Below, piece after piece: positions 13,501 through 28,500 of a stretch of 64,000 nt of DNA. The stretch covers positions 150,659,104 through 150,723,103 of the forward strand of contig NC_092520.1 of the NCBI RefSeq assembly GCF_037038585.1, written 5' to 3'. A program made the translations under genes and the position numbers. Numbering within the stretch: the stretch's first letter is position 1; the number at the start of each line of letters is the position of its first letter. This DNA comes from Patagioenas fasciata (taxonomy: Eukaryota > Chordata > Aves > Columbiformes > Columbidae). Below the pieces are notes generated by a model. That model was not told the origin of the DNA and did no database searches. It worked only from the letters and a program-made list of their open reading frames with translations.

Positions 13501-16500
13501 TCGGGAAACTCAGCGAGTGGGTGAAGGTCTGTCCCACGCACCATGAGCTTCTGAATGGCGGGGCAAAGCTGCTTCTCGGCAGAGGGCGAATGCCTGCTGG
13601 GTTCTTCGTAGGACAGGGACCGTACCACACCCTGCCTCACAGGAAGATTCTCTTGATGCTGTTTATTAAGCGGGTCTGAGACATCTGGCTTTTCTTGCTT
13701 TCCAAACAGTGCTGTCAAAGACAAGTGCTGCGGTTCAGGATCCACATTCTGTGAGGGCACAAATGAAAAAAGTAAACACAGTTCCCTCAGGCATAAGTTA
13801 CATTAAGCAGTGATAATATTTAGCCAGCAGAATTCACGGAAAAGCCAAGAAAACAGCTATGTTCTTTTCTCCCAAGAGAATTTTTAATAGTTTTGTCACA
13901 CAGGAAGGGCAAGAAGACAGTTGTCAAGTTGCTAATGTGAGAGAAAACCAGGGAATCTGAGATTCAGCAGTGGCTTCACTTTAAATGCCATGAAAGAACA
14001 TCTTCTCTTTCAGCCATGCATACGATATTAGCGAGAGTCAGAAATCTCCCGTTGTGTAAAGCAGGGCCACTTCTTGTGCATCTTCCTGTCACAAATTAAT
14101 TCAGTTTCTAGGATTTTCCAGTGTGATTTCGCTTAAATATATATCAAGATACTTTTCTTTATTTAGATTAACTGAATTCACCTAAAGAAAAATAACACAA
14201 AATATGTGGTCCAGCAATTGACAACTGACCAGCAGCTCTTGGTTGCATCAGCATAGTATGCCTGCAATTCACATGCTTCCACATCATACGGTGGGGGTTG
14301 GAGGCTTTTTTAGAAAACAGATTTGTTTTTTATTAAAGTAACTCCTTACGGTGGTTCCTCCTCAAATTCTGGCACTCAGCTTCTGATTCAAATAAATATT
14401 CCTACATGGCTCCTCAATTACAGCAGCGCTAGTCAGAAAACACACAAAGTATTTTACCTTGCTTTGCTGAGATATTCGTTGATGCTGGTTTTCACTTGGC
14501 TTCACTGGAATTGGTTTAATTAGGTTGGGGTTGTTATAGATTGCAGAAGAACTCGTTATTTGTTTTGGTTCTGAGCAGGTCTTACACTGCAATAGAAAGG
14601 AAATATTTTTTAGCAAGCAGGACACTATCTTTTCCTGTAGTTCTCCGCTATAGTAAAATCCAGACATAGCCAAGTACTCAATAACTAAAAATATTAGTTG
14701 CAGCACTGATTATGAAATGGTATGCTACTGAAAGAACTATAAGAACTACAACATAATTTTCTAAAACCACAAGGCACACGTAAAAATAAACACTTGATTC
14801 CAAGACTCCCTGAGTATAAGGCCTCCTTCTAATTTAAATCTCAGTTCTCTTTCTTACCTTCTGCTTTTGCAGCACTTAAAAAAAAATAAATTTAAAAGCA
14901 CCATAGAAACCAAGCAACAGACATGTTTTTCCCACATCAGTAGGCAGCTAGGAGTAGTTTAGATACATGGAGTATTAAAGTGCCCACAAAGAACATTCTA
15001 AATGCTCTTTCTTAAAAGCTGGAATTCTAACTCAAACTCTTCTACATAAATATTCCACATCATGCGGACTTGGAGGATGCATTTATCTGCACAGAAAAAT
15101 AATTAAAGTTTTAATCAGTTTGTAGAATCAGTAGATCTTCTGATTAAATATGACAGGATTAATAACAATATTTATAAAAAGATGGGCAGTGACCGATGAC
15201 TAAAAGTGATCAAGGACATGGAATGACTAACAAGAAGAGAGAAGTGCATGACTTAATTCAGAAAAAATGCACAGAAAATGCTGCATGAAAGAGAAAAGAA
15301 ATGGAATAGGAAAATGTCTTATTTACACTGTACAAAAAATAAGAATATACTCAATGAAACTAGAAAAGCATTGTGTATACAAGGAATGCTATTGTCAGTA
15401 GGAAACAAAACAGTATATTGCAAGTCATTGTCTCTTGATACAACTAAAACCAAGAAACCAGAAGGATTTTTTAAAGAATTTTCAAAGAAAAAGTTAATCC
15501 TATCTAACAAGAATATTCAAAGTTAATTACCTGAATTTGATGGGCCTTAAATTTTATGATGCAGGACTAATGGTTGCATAATGAATTATTACTTTTGGTT
15601 TCTCATTCTTTCCTCCCAAGGTCTCAGTCCTGCCCATTACTGGGGACAGAACTCTGGACTGGACAGGCTGACAGCAGGACACACAGTGAAGTCACTGCTG
15701 TGCAATTGTGAAAATGTCAGTGTCCTTTCCAGAATTTTCTGAGACAAATTCATTAGGATGCAAATGTGTTAGGTGAGAAAATAACCCCAACTTTCAACTA
15801 CACAAAATTTGTCATTTAATCCATTTCTGGCACCTACTGCAACAGTGAACAGAAACACTGATTCCAGGGCTGCTCTGCATAACAGAACTTGAGCTCTCGA
15901 GGGGACTCAAGGAGGTTCTCAATGCCTTCTTTGCAACACTTGTCTCTGTCCATGGCGATATTTAGACCTTGACATAACCTGGCCCTGAACAACCCACTTG
16001 AGCTAATATGCTGTAAACAGGGAGGCTGGACTAGACTATCTCCAGAGGGCCTTTCCAATCTCAATGATTCTTTGAGTCTCTGCTGAAAAATGATTTGGAC
16101 AGCCAAAGGCTTCTGCAAGGAATTTTTGAAGACACAATCTTGCAAAGTAGAAGTGTAGTCCTGTAAATGGCTTTCTTCTTTCGTATGACAATTTTTGGTT
16201 CAAATGTTGGTCTTAGAAAGAACTTGAAAGCATGCACAGGCAACCATGCCATCAGTTGGTTAGCTATTCATTTTGAAGAAAGAATAAGCATATGTCTCTC
16301 CTTTCCTGCTCTACCCCTACTGCATAAAGTGAGAAACTTCCTCAAGCACTAGATTGGAAAAAACATGAAGAACAAAGTACTGACTTTGCCAACAATGCAG
16401 AGCTTCACAGCAAAACTGAATTTCAGTTAAATATAAAACCACATAGCAAGCACCTCATGGCTAATCTCAGCAGGCCACATTCACCATGTAAATATTTTTA

Positions 16501-19500
16501 AACTCAGCAACTTTTTTTGCCCTCTCTGGAAAAACTAAATAACAAACAAACAAATAATTTTACTAGAATGTAGTTTCTCATTCACCAGAGCCTTGCTACC
16601 CATCTCACAGTGCAGTGCAAGTTTGATGGCTCAAGACGTCCCAAAATTCAAATAATGAGCTAAGTCCAGAGAGTACTCATGGTAAGCCAAACAGTTTTCT
16701 TTTAAAGCTAGTCCATACTTATTGCCCTTCTCTATGATTCAAAGCCTGATTAATGGAAATCCTCAACTGGAATTCACACTTTAGTTTCACTTTCTCTAAG
16801 CAATTCATATTTAAAATAGCTATGAATGGATTGCCTTGAAAAATCAGAACACAAAGAAGTCATGATAGTGTAGAAGACAAGCCTGTAACACTAACATAAC
16901 TAAAGCTTTTACGTTAAGGAAAAGTTTTCTTTCCATTTACTAGCTCTGAGTTAAATTTATCAATGCACTACTCAACCAAATTTTCTTTGGTTCTTCTGAG
17001 CTTGAATTTAAGTAACTTGATTTTTTGTTGTTGTTCTCTACAAGCTTTATTTTCACATCATTTCAAGGCAGTTCATATGGACTTTCAAGAATGTATTGAG
17101 ACTTCTGCAACCTTATCAACCTTTTAAAAATTTTAAATACACTGGGTCAAATGACTGAATTATTCTTAAATCATTTTCCCATCCAGTTTCTGAGTGGTGA
17201 CCTAGCTTGTCCTTCATTTACTTAATGACAGTTAAGCATCTTGCCTAGTTAATTATCAGGTGGAAGTTTTGTTTTTTTTCATAGTACAAATAAGTGCTTA
17301 CTATAGCCCCTATTTTATCTATACTAAAACAAGTAAAGATAATTTTCTTTTTTAGATTGGACAGATCCTACATGATACTACATAGACCAAAACCACATGG
17401 CAGTAAGATTAAGTAGCTTCTTTTTCTCCCAAACTTTTCTCTTTGTAATGATGCTGTCTTCAATATACCTCCTTATTGATATTTTTCAGCATAGCTTTTT
17501 GGGTAAAAAACATATAAGCACATACTTAAACTTTTTTCTTTAACATGATAGATAATATACTCTTCTATGTTTCACCATGAGTTTTGCAGAAATTAAACAA
17601 TATTCGTATTTCCCCAGGGTATTTTAATAGGCTGAATTCTTCAGAAACCATGAGAACCTTTGATTCTACTGTCCTACACTGCCTGGTCACAAAAGCAAGC
17701 ATTTAAAAATTAGGCAGGAAGCAGTAGAGTTTAGAGAATTATCACTATATAAGCATTTGTCAGATCAAATTTCTCAGCAAAATGTACAGCAGCATACATA
17801 AAGGCCTATAGAGAACAACATTGACCTGACCTGGTATCATTTCCATGGTTTGATAACATGGCTAGTAGGCTGGTATTGAATACAGAGAAGTATGCTGAAG
17901 AGAAAAAAAGCCTGTGATGGTTTTGAAGAAATCTGTAACTATTTGAGCTCAAAATATAAGGTCATTTTGGCAGATGGGTAGCTCGGCCTTGCCGATGAGT
18001 AAGTTGGGAGCAGCGGCATGACATTTTAAGCAACTGTCAGGTGGACAGGTAAAGAAGATTTCAGATGCCATCAACATCAAACATGAAGGAACAGCATGAA
18101 AGAAATGTCACCATGCTCTTTAGTGATAAAACCAGAAGGGTACTCATCAGCTACAACATTTGATGATTACTACATCTTGCTTCACACGGGTTTGTCCCTT
18201 AGTCATGTGTCTTGTTCAAAGCTATGCTCCTGCAAAAGGTGCATCAGAAATCAAAAGGTTCTAAGATCAAGCCAAAGAAAAGCTAAGCAACACTGGAAAA
18301 ATATACATATGTGGTGAATGTCAATGAAAAAGAACAAGACCATGACAGGATGTTTTAGCAAGTTTGGTATAGTCAGAGACATTTGAGACGAACAACTGTT
18401 CTGTGTTGTGAGATTTTTCACAGCCTACCTGCACAATGCGAAGTTCTAGCTGAACAGAACATTGTCCAAGGAAACAGATAGCAGACAAGTGTCAGACCTC
18501 AGTATTGCAGCTCTCCTGAAGCAAATACCATGTCACATCCCAATCTCATGCTCTGTAGCAAAAACCTGACTTTGAGTCATATAAGCTGCTAAGATCTGTT
18601 AATTACCAGGAGGAGACGCTAGAAAGTCTGTTACAAGGAAAGAAGGTCAGCCAAGAGCTGATGGAACTTAGAAGAGCTTTGTAGATAAAAGTCAATACTG
18701 AAAGAAATGAAGAGGACTTTGAAGTTGTTAGAGCTAAAAAGCCCCGGAAACTGGGCATTTCTACCTAGCTGATGTAAAGTAGCCACACAATGACATTAAT
18801 GAACAGTCGCATGAAGATGTCCAAGGTGCTTTGCAGAAGAGAGGAACTAAGGAGGATGAGAACTTTCTCAAAGAAGATCAGCAGCAGCATGGATTTCCAG
18901 TCAGAGCCCTACTGAAGTGAGACATGCAAAACCAATTCAGGCTGCTTAAGAATAGTAGAGTATACCGTGCATTGTCCAGTCTGTGCACGACACAGTGCCC
19001 TTGGGAAAGCTCGGCCTTCTGGGTCTGCTGTCGAGTGTCTCATGCAGTTAACAAATCAAAAGCTAAGGTGCCATTGGAACATTTTGCTGAAAGAAAGTGA
19101 AGAAGCAGAAAAAGAAGAGATATAGAAGTCCAGAGGCCATGCTTGTTTGCTACCAGAAATGACATTCTGATCAAATGGTTGTGTGTCCTTAGTAATGATG
19201 AAGGAAGCTTCAGTTATTTTGGGCACATCAAGCAGACACAGGACACCCACCTAATCTGATCTTTAATAAATCAAATATGGTATAGTAACGGGTAGATGAT
19301 GTAGAAGAACTGTGCACCTAAAACAAAAGCTTGTCCTGTAGTACACGGCAAGGCACAATGGGTAAGAGAAACACATTTTTTCATGCTTGGTTCTGTACCC
19401 TAGCAGCTCTTCAACTGTTTATCTCCCCCGCTATTATTATGAGGCCTGTTATCACTTCTTCTCACCAGAGATCAAGAGAAGACAAGAATGTAAGTAGTAC

Positions 19501-22500
19501 ATTTTTCAAAAAATACTTTAGTCATTTAGCAACTTAAAGCTCCATTAGTAGTAAGAAAGGGAAGGGGGAGCCCATGTATTTTCTTTTACACATAACCTCT
19601 AAATGTGTAACTTAATTTGGGAATAAGATATACCCTTCAAAGTCAGTCACACTCTTAAATTCTCATCATAAGACTTTAAAATTGAGCAAAATTCCTTAGA
19701 TGCTTTGAAAATTGATGTTCTTATTCTACAGTTTCCAACACTTTAAAACACCTTCTTCTCCAAAACCACACAGAATTCAAAAAGAGAACAACATATTTCG
19801 TAACTGATTTCAGCACATCAGCATTGTAAGTTGTAAGACATACACTGGCAAAGAAGTAGATGTCATAAAGCAGCCAAAAAGCATGACTGCTCTGAAACAT
19901 ACTGGCGTTACATACAAAAATGGTTGTCATTGCCTTTATTTGTCATACCCTTCTTGATTTTGGTATTACTAACAAAGCAAGAAAAAACACATATCCAGTT
20001 CTTAAGAGTCCAGATACTCCTAGCACTCATGTCCCACATGAAGAGGAAGTTTTCATGTCATTTCCTTAGCAATCCCTTAAATACAAGAAGATTAAAGATG
20101 AAGTGAGAAGCAAATTTGCAAAAGATCTTATCTGGAGGGAAAGAATTCAAGAATATTATTTAAACAGCAGGTCTTCTAGAATTTCCTCTTCTTCATCTTG
20201 ATTTTCTATGTGCTCATGTAGAAATGGAAGGTAACCTTTTTTTTAGATGCATTACCTCCTACTCATAGAATCCAAAGACAGTCTAATACTTCTCCAGTTT
20301 TCCATTCACAGTATTTTTAAGGTTATTCATTTAAAACTGCTTAAACATTTCACAATATCTCAAATCACACTCTTATGCCAAGACTAGGTACTGATTCAGT
20401 ATTACAACATAGAAAAAATACCAGGTTTTGGAGGTGTTTGTCCAATATAATACACTAAATCCCTACTACGGAAAATACGAAGGTCCTAAGCTTCAAAAGA
20501 AGCTAGAGAACAACTAGAAGGGCTACACTTCACCATAACTCAAATAGTTTGCTTTTTATTTCTGAGCATTGTATTAGTAGCCACATTTCAGAAAAATAAC
20601 ATTTTCTCTCTTTAAATTGCTTCTGTTTATTTATTTCTAGACTCAGAACCCTTATGAGCTTTATTATTGCATGGCAACACATAGGAAACAGCAGTAGGAA
20701 CCTGCAGGCTCTGTAACAATTTGCAATGTATATATGAATAGTTAAATTTATTAGAATTCTATTCCCCAAAGTAAAAAGTTTTTGATTGCTCAATAATAGA
20801 GAACATTATTAGTCCATTAGTTACTTCTTTATTTAGAAGCCTCAGAAGACCAAAGCTGCACATGGGCTGAAATCATACTACATTTCAACCTTTCCATTTC
20901 CTTCCATTAGTGTTTGAAAGTAGCTAACAACCACAATTAAAAGCAGTAACTTCACTGTTAAGGGTCTCCTCTGAAGTCAGTAATTTGTACAAACCACAGA
21001 AACTATTAGCAGGTTTGAATACTTCACGGAGAAAGAGGACGCAACTTCCATGTGTTACTCAATAAGCAAGAAGCAGAGGAGCTCTAAGGGTCAAATTGAA
21101 AGCCAATTTATACTTGTTCTTACCTGCTAGCATCCAACAAATAATCAACCATATATGTGTTCTTTCAGAAGTTTTTATTTATGGCATTAATTGCTTTTGA
21201 ATCTTTAGCAAACTCTGACAAAACTTTTCTACCAGCAACTTTTATACAAAATAAGAAAGCACACGGTCCAAAATCCACTTCACTTTGAGTAAAAGTATTT
21301 AAAACCAAACCAAACCCTTTTATGTTTTAAAATGTGAAATGTGAGCAAGCTGGCATCGTAGTATCACCAAAAAGATGCATCCTCTTTTTATAAACAGCAA
21401 GTCTCACCTTGGTATACTCATCTTTGGCCTTGGTAAGCATCCGTAAGATATCCACTTCTTTATTATTAGCAGAATTCATGATCATCGGGGACAGTCCTGT
21501 TCCTGTGCCCTGCTGTGCTTTGAATTGTTCCTGCTGAGTTAGGCTGAAAGTTGGAGGTAAAAGGAGAATATACAAGACAAAAGAGATAAAACACAGAAAG
21601 TTTAACCACAATTACTTTAAAATAATGAATCAAAACTCAAATATTTTCTTTTTTTTTTGCCTATCTACATTTAAACATCTGTAAAAAAAAAAAAAATAAA
21701 TCTATATTAAAAGATAATTTGACCAGGCATGAGGTTCATTTTCTGTATTCTTGAATACACTCAGCTATAGACTAAAATTTCTGTAACTCAGTCACAATTT
21801 TTATACCCAAAAAGGCCAGGAAATTTATAGTGTTATTCAGTTCTGCTGGTGGCGGAGAATGGCAAACACACACAAATCAGTCATTAACTACTAGCAAATG
21901 ACCGATTTCCTGCCCCAGCTGTTTTATTATTATTGTAGAATGCTGAGAATTAAAACATGCAGCCAATTGGCTGAGCGACAGGGTATTTTTTATCTATATG
22001 CAACACTGCCATTATAAGCCACTATATGTGGTTTACAATTGCATGAATCCTCTGAAAACTAGTTTTTATTGTAGTAAATTGCCAGTTTGAAAGTACCTAA
22101 TCACCACCAACTGCAACTTGAACTAGTTAACTAAAATTAGCTGTCAAAAACCTGGGTTTTCCTAGGGTTCATTGCTTATTTCTGTAAATTCATCCCCATC
22201 AATTATTTCTTGGGTCACAACTGACTCATTTTAGAGCTGTAGGATACACAGCAACACCAACAAAAACCCCTAAACAAACCCCTACCATCGTCACAGTTTG
22301 TGTTTCACGATGTTTTGTCACTGCAAAATGAAAAGCAGCAGGTATTACTTGAAACAGAGATACAGAGGAAATATGTATTTTGTAACAAATCCAATCTGGA
22401 ACATTGTGGTAGAAGATTTTAAAGCACTTTGCCATGGATCGAGACGTGTGAGGATGAGCCTTGTTTGAACTTGTATTGCAGGGCACATAAATGGGCTTTT

Positions 22501-25500
22501 GGGCACTTGGTAACTTTGGCAATCAAAATTGATGTCACTTCCCCAGCATGCTTCTGGCTACAGAAACTGTTAAGATGGGGATAGACGACCCGAAAAGGAG
22601 AGATTCACAGGTCTGGCAGTGCCTTTGCATTCCACTCTGTTAGTACCTAATGCTGTCAGCTTGACTGTATCCGCCTCCCATGGCTTTTCTTGGGATGAGA
22701 GAGACCTGGCTCTATGTCAGCCCTCTTCCTGCCCCTTATAAGAATTGTGACACAATGATGTGTCCAACCCTACATACCACAGGAAAGCACTATATCCAAT
22801 CTCCGCCTGTTCCTATCAGGCCCTTTTACTATATCCTCCGCATTATACCTCTAAAAAAATTTAGAGTGCATGTGTTGACAAAAATCTGTAAGACTTCAGC
22901 TCCTTTGTCCTCCAAACAAACAGGAAAACCTGCAGAATATAGTCATAAGGCAGGGATCATTACAAAACAAGCCCATCACTAGGCCAAACAGAGGGTAGAG
23001 CAGAAGAATGAGCCGTGCCCATCCTGGACATGTAAAGAAAGCAGTGACTGTGAAAAACCTATCCATGATATTGATAGATTAAAATATAGCTGAGAATATA
23101 GTTCTGTTTAAAATGGTAATATCCAATTTGACTGCAAAGTTAAAGATTGTATAATGTACAAAATATTATTACTACGTAGATAAAAGCCATGAATTCATAG
23201 TCTTGCTTTATATTCCAAAAACAAAGTGAATTTTGTACATATTGGTAAGAAATGAGAAAGCAGGAATTCACCCATGATGTAGAAACAGGATAAAAACCAC
23301 AGAAATCGTATTTGTACAGTATGGCTTCATGACTGCCTGCACTTACACTGACATAGGGAAAAAACAAACAGAAACATTAAAAAAAAACATCTCCCGAAAC
23401 TGAAAAATATACTAAAACTCCAAAGAATACAAGTCTTCAAAACAGATCTCTGAGCCATCAGGAAATAAACCAGATGAACTGTAACACTCTGATGTAGCTG
23501 GAAAGCTGTGCAGCAAATTATGAAAAAGTACTGCAATACAGTAACTTATTTCTGATTATGAAAAGCAGGTTTGTGACAATTTTATTTGCAACAAAGTCTA
23601 TAAATATAGGTTTAAAGTAGAAAGGTATGACCATCCTAGTAATATAATGTGCATGTATGTACAGAAATACATACATAAAAAAGCACAAAAAGTCTTGTTT
23701 ACCCATCACTTACTTTTTCATGAGCTCTGCAATTCTTTGGCATTCTTCCTTATCATAAAACCAAATCCCATATATGGACACTGTAAATGCACATCAAACA
23801 CAAACTATGAGCATCTTCTCAAACAGCAGTTCTACCTGGTACATCTTTAAAAGTGACCTGTAAAGGAATTTTTAAATTTATTTCTGTCTTATGTTTTCCC
23901 CATCTATAAACCTAGAAACGACACCTCCAAAATCAAAAACGATCAAAGGCATATCTCTAAGGATGTAAATTACAAGCTCTTGAACCTTCAATAAAGGCAG
24001 AGGTATTTGATCCTTCAGAACACTAAACCAGAGGGGTTTTTCTTTAAAATCTTTTCTTCTTGCCATTTTTTTTTCAGTTGCTGTATCATATCTGTTAGAC
24101 TCCAGTGGCCATTATAATGCAAGTAGTGTTGCACACACATGTAAGGCAGCAAGATCTGTTTAGTTTTCAGCAACATTCAGGTCTATCTTATGTATCATCA
24201 AAGCTGTTAGAGTAGTATGAACGCACCTCTGCCTCCCTGTAGATTTCCTATAATGTTGCCCATTATTTTCCCCACCAAAGAAGTAATTGTCTGTAGTCAA
24301 CCCCAGGATTAGAAAATCTATATCTAAGTTCAGACATCCACTAAGGTAAGTGCCTGCAGCTTTGCCCAGCAACAACAGATTTAAATTTACTACTAGTTCA
24401 AGATTCTCAAATGTGCACACCGCTAATGAAGCCATCATGATGGTAATAGCCATAATGGAACTGTAGTTAGTGCAGCTTCCATAATCATCATAAACAGGGA
24501 GCTTTTTTCCACTCACAACCATCTTATATAGCTCTTGTAAAAGCCTGGGAAAAAATATCTACAACACTGTCTCAAAACAATCTGTCCACATTTGTTGGGG
24601 TAACTGTCCTATTTTTAACCTCAGGCGCAAACTTGCCATGAGAAAAGGAAGGGAGAAACACTTAAAGGGTTAACATGGATCTTCCCTTCTCTATCACTGC
24701 AACCTTGAGTAACATTCATGTTCCCTTTACGTTATATGGTAGCAAATAGCAGTGTTCCTTCCCCTGCCCCCTCCTACCACACCACAGGCCAGAAATCTCC
24801 TTTTATCTTACTAAGAAATGGCAATTCCTAACATGTCTTCAAACACCGTAGGGGCAAGATTTTACTTAAAAGGAGCAGAAATGGATTGAGTACCTGTCTA
24901 ATAGCAACAGCAACACTGACCCCAATCATGTAATATTTCCTTAAATTGGCAGAATCCAAAAGCAATCACCACTTCTTCAACTCCACAGAACCACGGCATA
25001 CGAAGTATATGTTGGCTTTGTTAATGTTTGGAGCGAAAACAAATGTACAGCTCCTTCTAAGACACAAGTGTAATACTTATCTCCATTCCCCCTCAAATTT
25101 TCAGCCATGTGTTGTCTTTTATATAGCTAAAAATGGTTCAACTGTTCCATATAGCATACTGTTGAAAAGCCTAAAAAAACCCCAAAACCCAACAGCCACC
25201 ATTTAGACATACAATAAATAACATTTAAAAGATCCACAGTCCTTTTTATGATTAACTTTTAGAAAGCATGATGATGATTTTTACAACTCACCTAAAAAAG
25301 GCAAGTAACATAGTACATTTGCAACACAGATATTAGCATTAAAATATGCGTTTAAAATAGACATTAACATTTTGACATATTGCAACAAGTATATAATAAT
25401 AAACTGCAAACCTGTAGAAAAGTGTCCAAACAATTCACAAGGTTCCAAAACACTGACCTATTTGGCAAAACTATGCATCCTTCTGGTGAAAAACATTTGA

Positions 25501-28500
25501 AAACCATATTACAAGTAACCCTATACTCTTCAATGTGACAACATAGTAAGCAGACTGAAAACCCCAGACAAGTCAAACCTGTTTCTTTGTTATAAAAAAA
25601 AAACCTCCAGTGTAGAAACTTTGACCATCTGCTCCATCCTCTCTCTTTTTTTTTTTAAATGTCTGCCACAGCTGGTGGCATCACCAATATGCAAGACAGG
25701 CTGAACAGATTCACATTTTGGCCAATTGATCAAACTTGTCCTGGACTATTTATGAATATCCAACAAATTTGAAAGCTGACAGTCCCATGGAAATACCGCA
25801 GTGCTTCTGGCCATTAAAAGTTGAAAGGTGGGAATCAGCAGCAGAAGCAAGGTACTTCAGCTCAACTCAGTGACACACACAAGTAAACTGTCTGATTACC
25901 AGTATCAAAGACCATTTCTGATTTTACAGAACTACAACTGATACTTTGAAATACAATTCAAACAAATGCAGACTCACTTCAAATCGCAGAATAAGGACAC
26001 TAATTACTGTTTGTCCCACCAGACCAAACCACCACTCGGCAATATATCACATCTTAACTGAAGCTTTAAGCCAGGATATTGCAGATCCAGAGACCTTCAG
26101 CCTAGATGTTACCTGAGCTTCGAACCCACCCCCACCTCCTTTCTTACCTCAGTTAAATGGTACTTCCAACCCAGCCTAGGCAGCACAGCTGAACATAAGC
26201 TAAAACCCAAACCCAACATCCTCTGAGCTTACAGCTCACCCATTCAGTAGTGAAATTTTTCAGAAGTGGACGGTCCTCTTCTTCCTCCCACACTTCTCCC
26301 ATCTGTCCAGAACACATGAACACCTCAGAAATACACTGACAAATAATCACACAGCAGCTCCATTTGTCACAGCACAACGTACTGCAAGCTCTTTCATGCA
26401 TGGCAAGAACAATGGACCAGGGAGAAGGACATAACTCAGTGGAAACTGGAGAAACCAGGTATGCAAAGTACATCAGTGTATGTTTTCATATTGAGTGCTC
26501 ATCACCTGGAGTAACCATGCTGGAGATTCATACTACGGTAGCATATTCTGCTATAATCTATATTTAATGAAACCAAAATATAGTAATAAAATATGTATTA
26601 ATGGCCATCTTCTTGATTAAAGCTGAACACAAAATGGCAAAAAAATGTTTATGTGTATGACACCACACAAAAACCCAGGACCAGGAAAAGAACCTAAGAT
26701 GTTTAGAAACTGTAGCTGTCAAGCTAGGAAGCTGCTTAATGAAAACTAAATACGCACACAATATAAATTCCACCACAAGCTTTCTACTAGCATGAAAACA
26801 CCGCATGTTTTATCAGGATTAAATCTAAATAGATTACTTTTATCTGCCCTCCATCTCAATCAGACTGTTTGACAGAAAGGAAATCCTGAATTAAGTATCA
26901 TCTGTAGAACGGTAATTTCACTAAAATGTTCACATGTTAAAAATGAATCATCGAACAGCGGAGGCACAACTGAATCACTAAACAGCAGAGGCACAAAGCA
27001 AACTCTACTGCAGCATAAAAAAGGAAATATTAAGTCACTTCTAGGCCCAGCTTCAGAAACCAAGTTATCCAAGAAGAGATTATTGTAAAAAAACTCAAAA
27101 CAAAACAAACAAAAAACAGAAAAAGAAAAAAACAAATCGAAGTCTCTTCTGATAACCCAGTGAGCCAGTTACATGAAAAGTAGCTAACAAAAGCCCAATA
27201 AGGAGAACTAGTTTTATACGGATAAGTCAGTACACATCTATTCATCCCCTTTCAACAGTTCCAAAGTAATTTACTAAAATAAATGGGACTTGGTAATGAA
27301 TTGATTACATTAAAGAAAGACACCAAAGTTACGATGTTATTAACAAGATTACACAAGACTAGAAGGACATAATGCAGGTATCAAATCAACAAGAAAATCA
27401 ATATTGAACAGAAATAATCTATACAAATTACTTCAATCATCTAATTGAAATTATTAAATATTAAGGGATATCAGTCTTTGGCATTTTTAGAATTTGAAAA
27501 AGGTAAGTTATTCATAAATCAAACTGAAAAATTTTAACAAAATCTGTGAAACTCATTTAATATAGCTCAGTGCTTGAATTTCAGGAAATATAATACTTAA
27601 TTTTGAAATCACAACTTCAGAGCTAATTCTACAGTTTCCGCCTTACGATTTTCATTTTTTGGCTATGGATTTCTCCTGTCCTCACCAACACCAGAGCACT
27701 TGATACTATTTATAAGCAGAAGCTGACAGCTGCTATCTACCAGAATTATAGATGACAATTTCTAACCTCTCAAAATCTGAAACATTTATTTATTACAATG
27801 ATCAAGAATTTCTTAACAACTTCCATAATTCATGCCAAGTATCCTATTAGAAAGGAAGGCATTTGCTCTAGGATTGTTTATTTTACTCTTCATTTGCCTA
27901 GCTTCGACTTCCAGCTATTAGATTTTTGTCTTCTGGATAGATGTTTCCATTATCAAAGTTTTGGGTTCACTGTATCTGCAACTTTGTATTTTTTAGATGT
28001 TGCTCTGCAGACTGCATACAGTATTGAAGCTTGGTAAAAGTAAATACAGAAATATCAACTACCGACTAGAGACTGCCCTGTACCTAGAATCTGTTTTACA
28101 CTTGCTGGTATTAAAAATAAATACATAAATAAAACAATTCTTTAATTTTCTTGGTTTATTCTTGATATCACGCACCTTAAGGTACTTTATTCCCTACGTA
28201 TGGCCTAGATTCTTGCTCCTAAATATATAAATCCACAATTTGCTATATTAAAATGCAGTTTCTCTATGCACATCTTACAAGGTAGTAAGACTCCTTTATG
28301 TTGTTCATCTTTTCTCTTGCTGCCTACCATTCATGTAATATTTGACTATTCGGCAATCTATCAAAGCTTGCATCTCTTTTTCTAGTACTTTCTAGACTAT
28401 TGGAGCCTCCATTTTGCAGGATCTACTGAAAAAAGAACCAAAGTAGGTTATATCCACAAGAATAATTTTTAATGTATGAGTTCTGAGCTTAAAACATGAA

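Noticed and set aside
13404-13679. Plus-strand open frame opposite DCP1B exon 7
   Set aside because: It is the antisense shadow of a well-supported coding exon.
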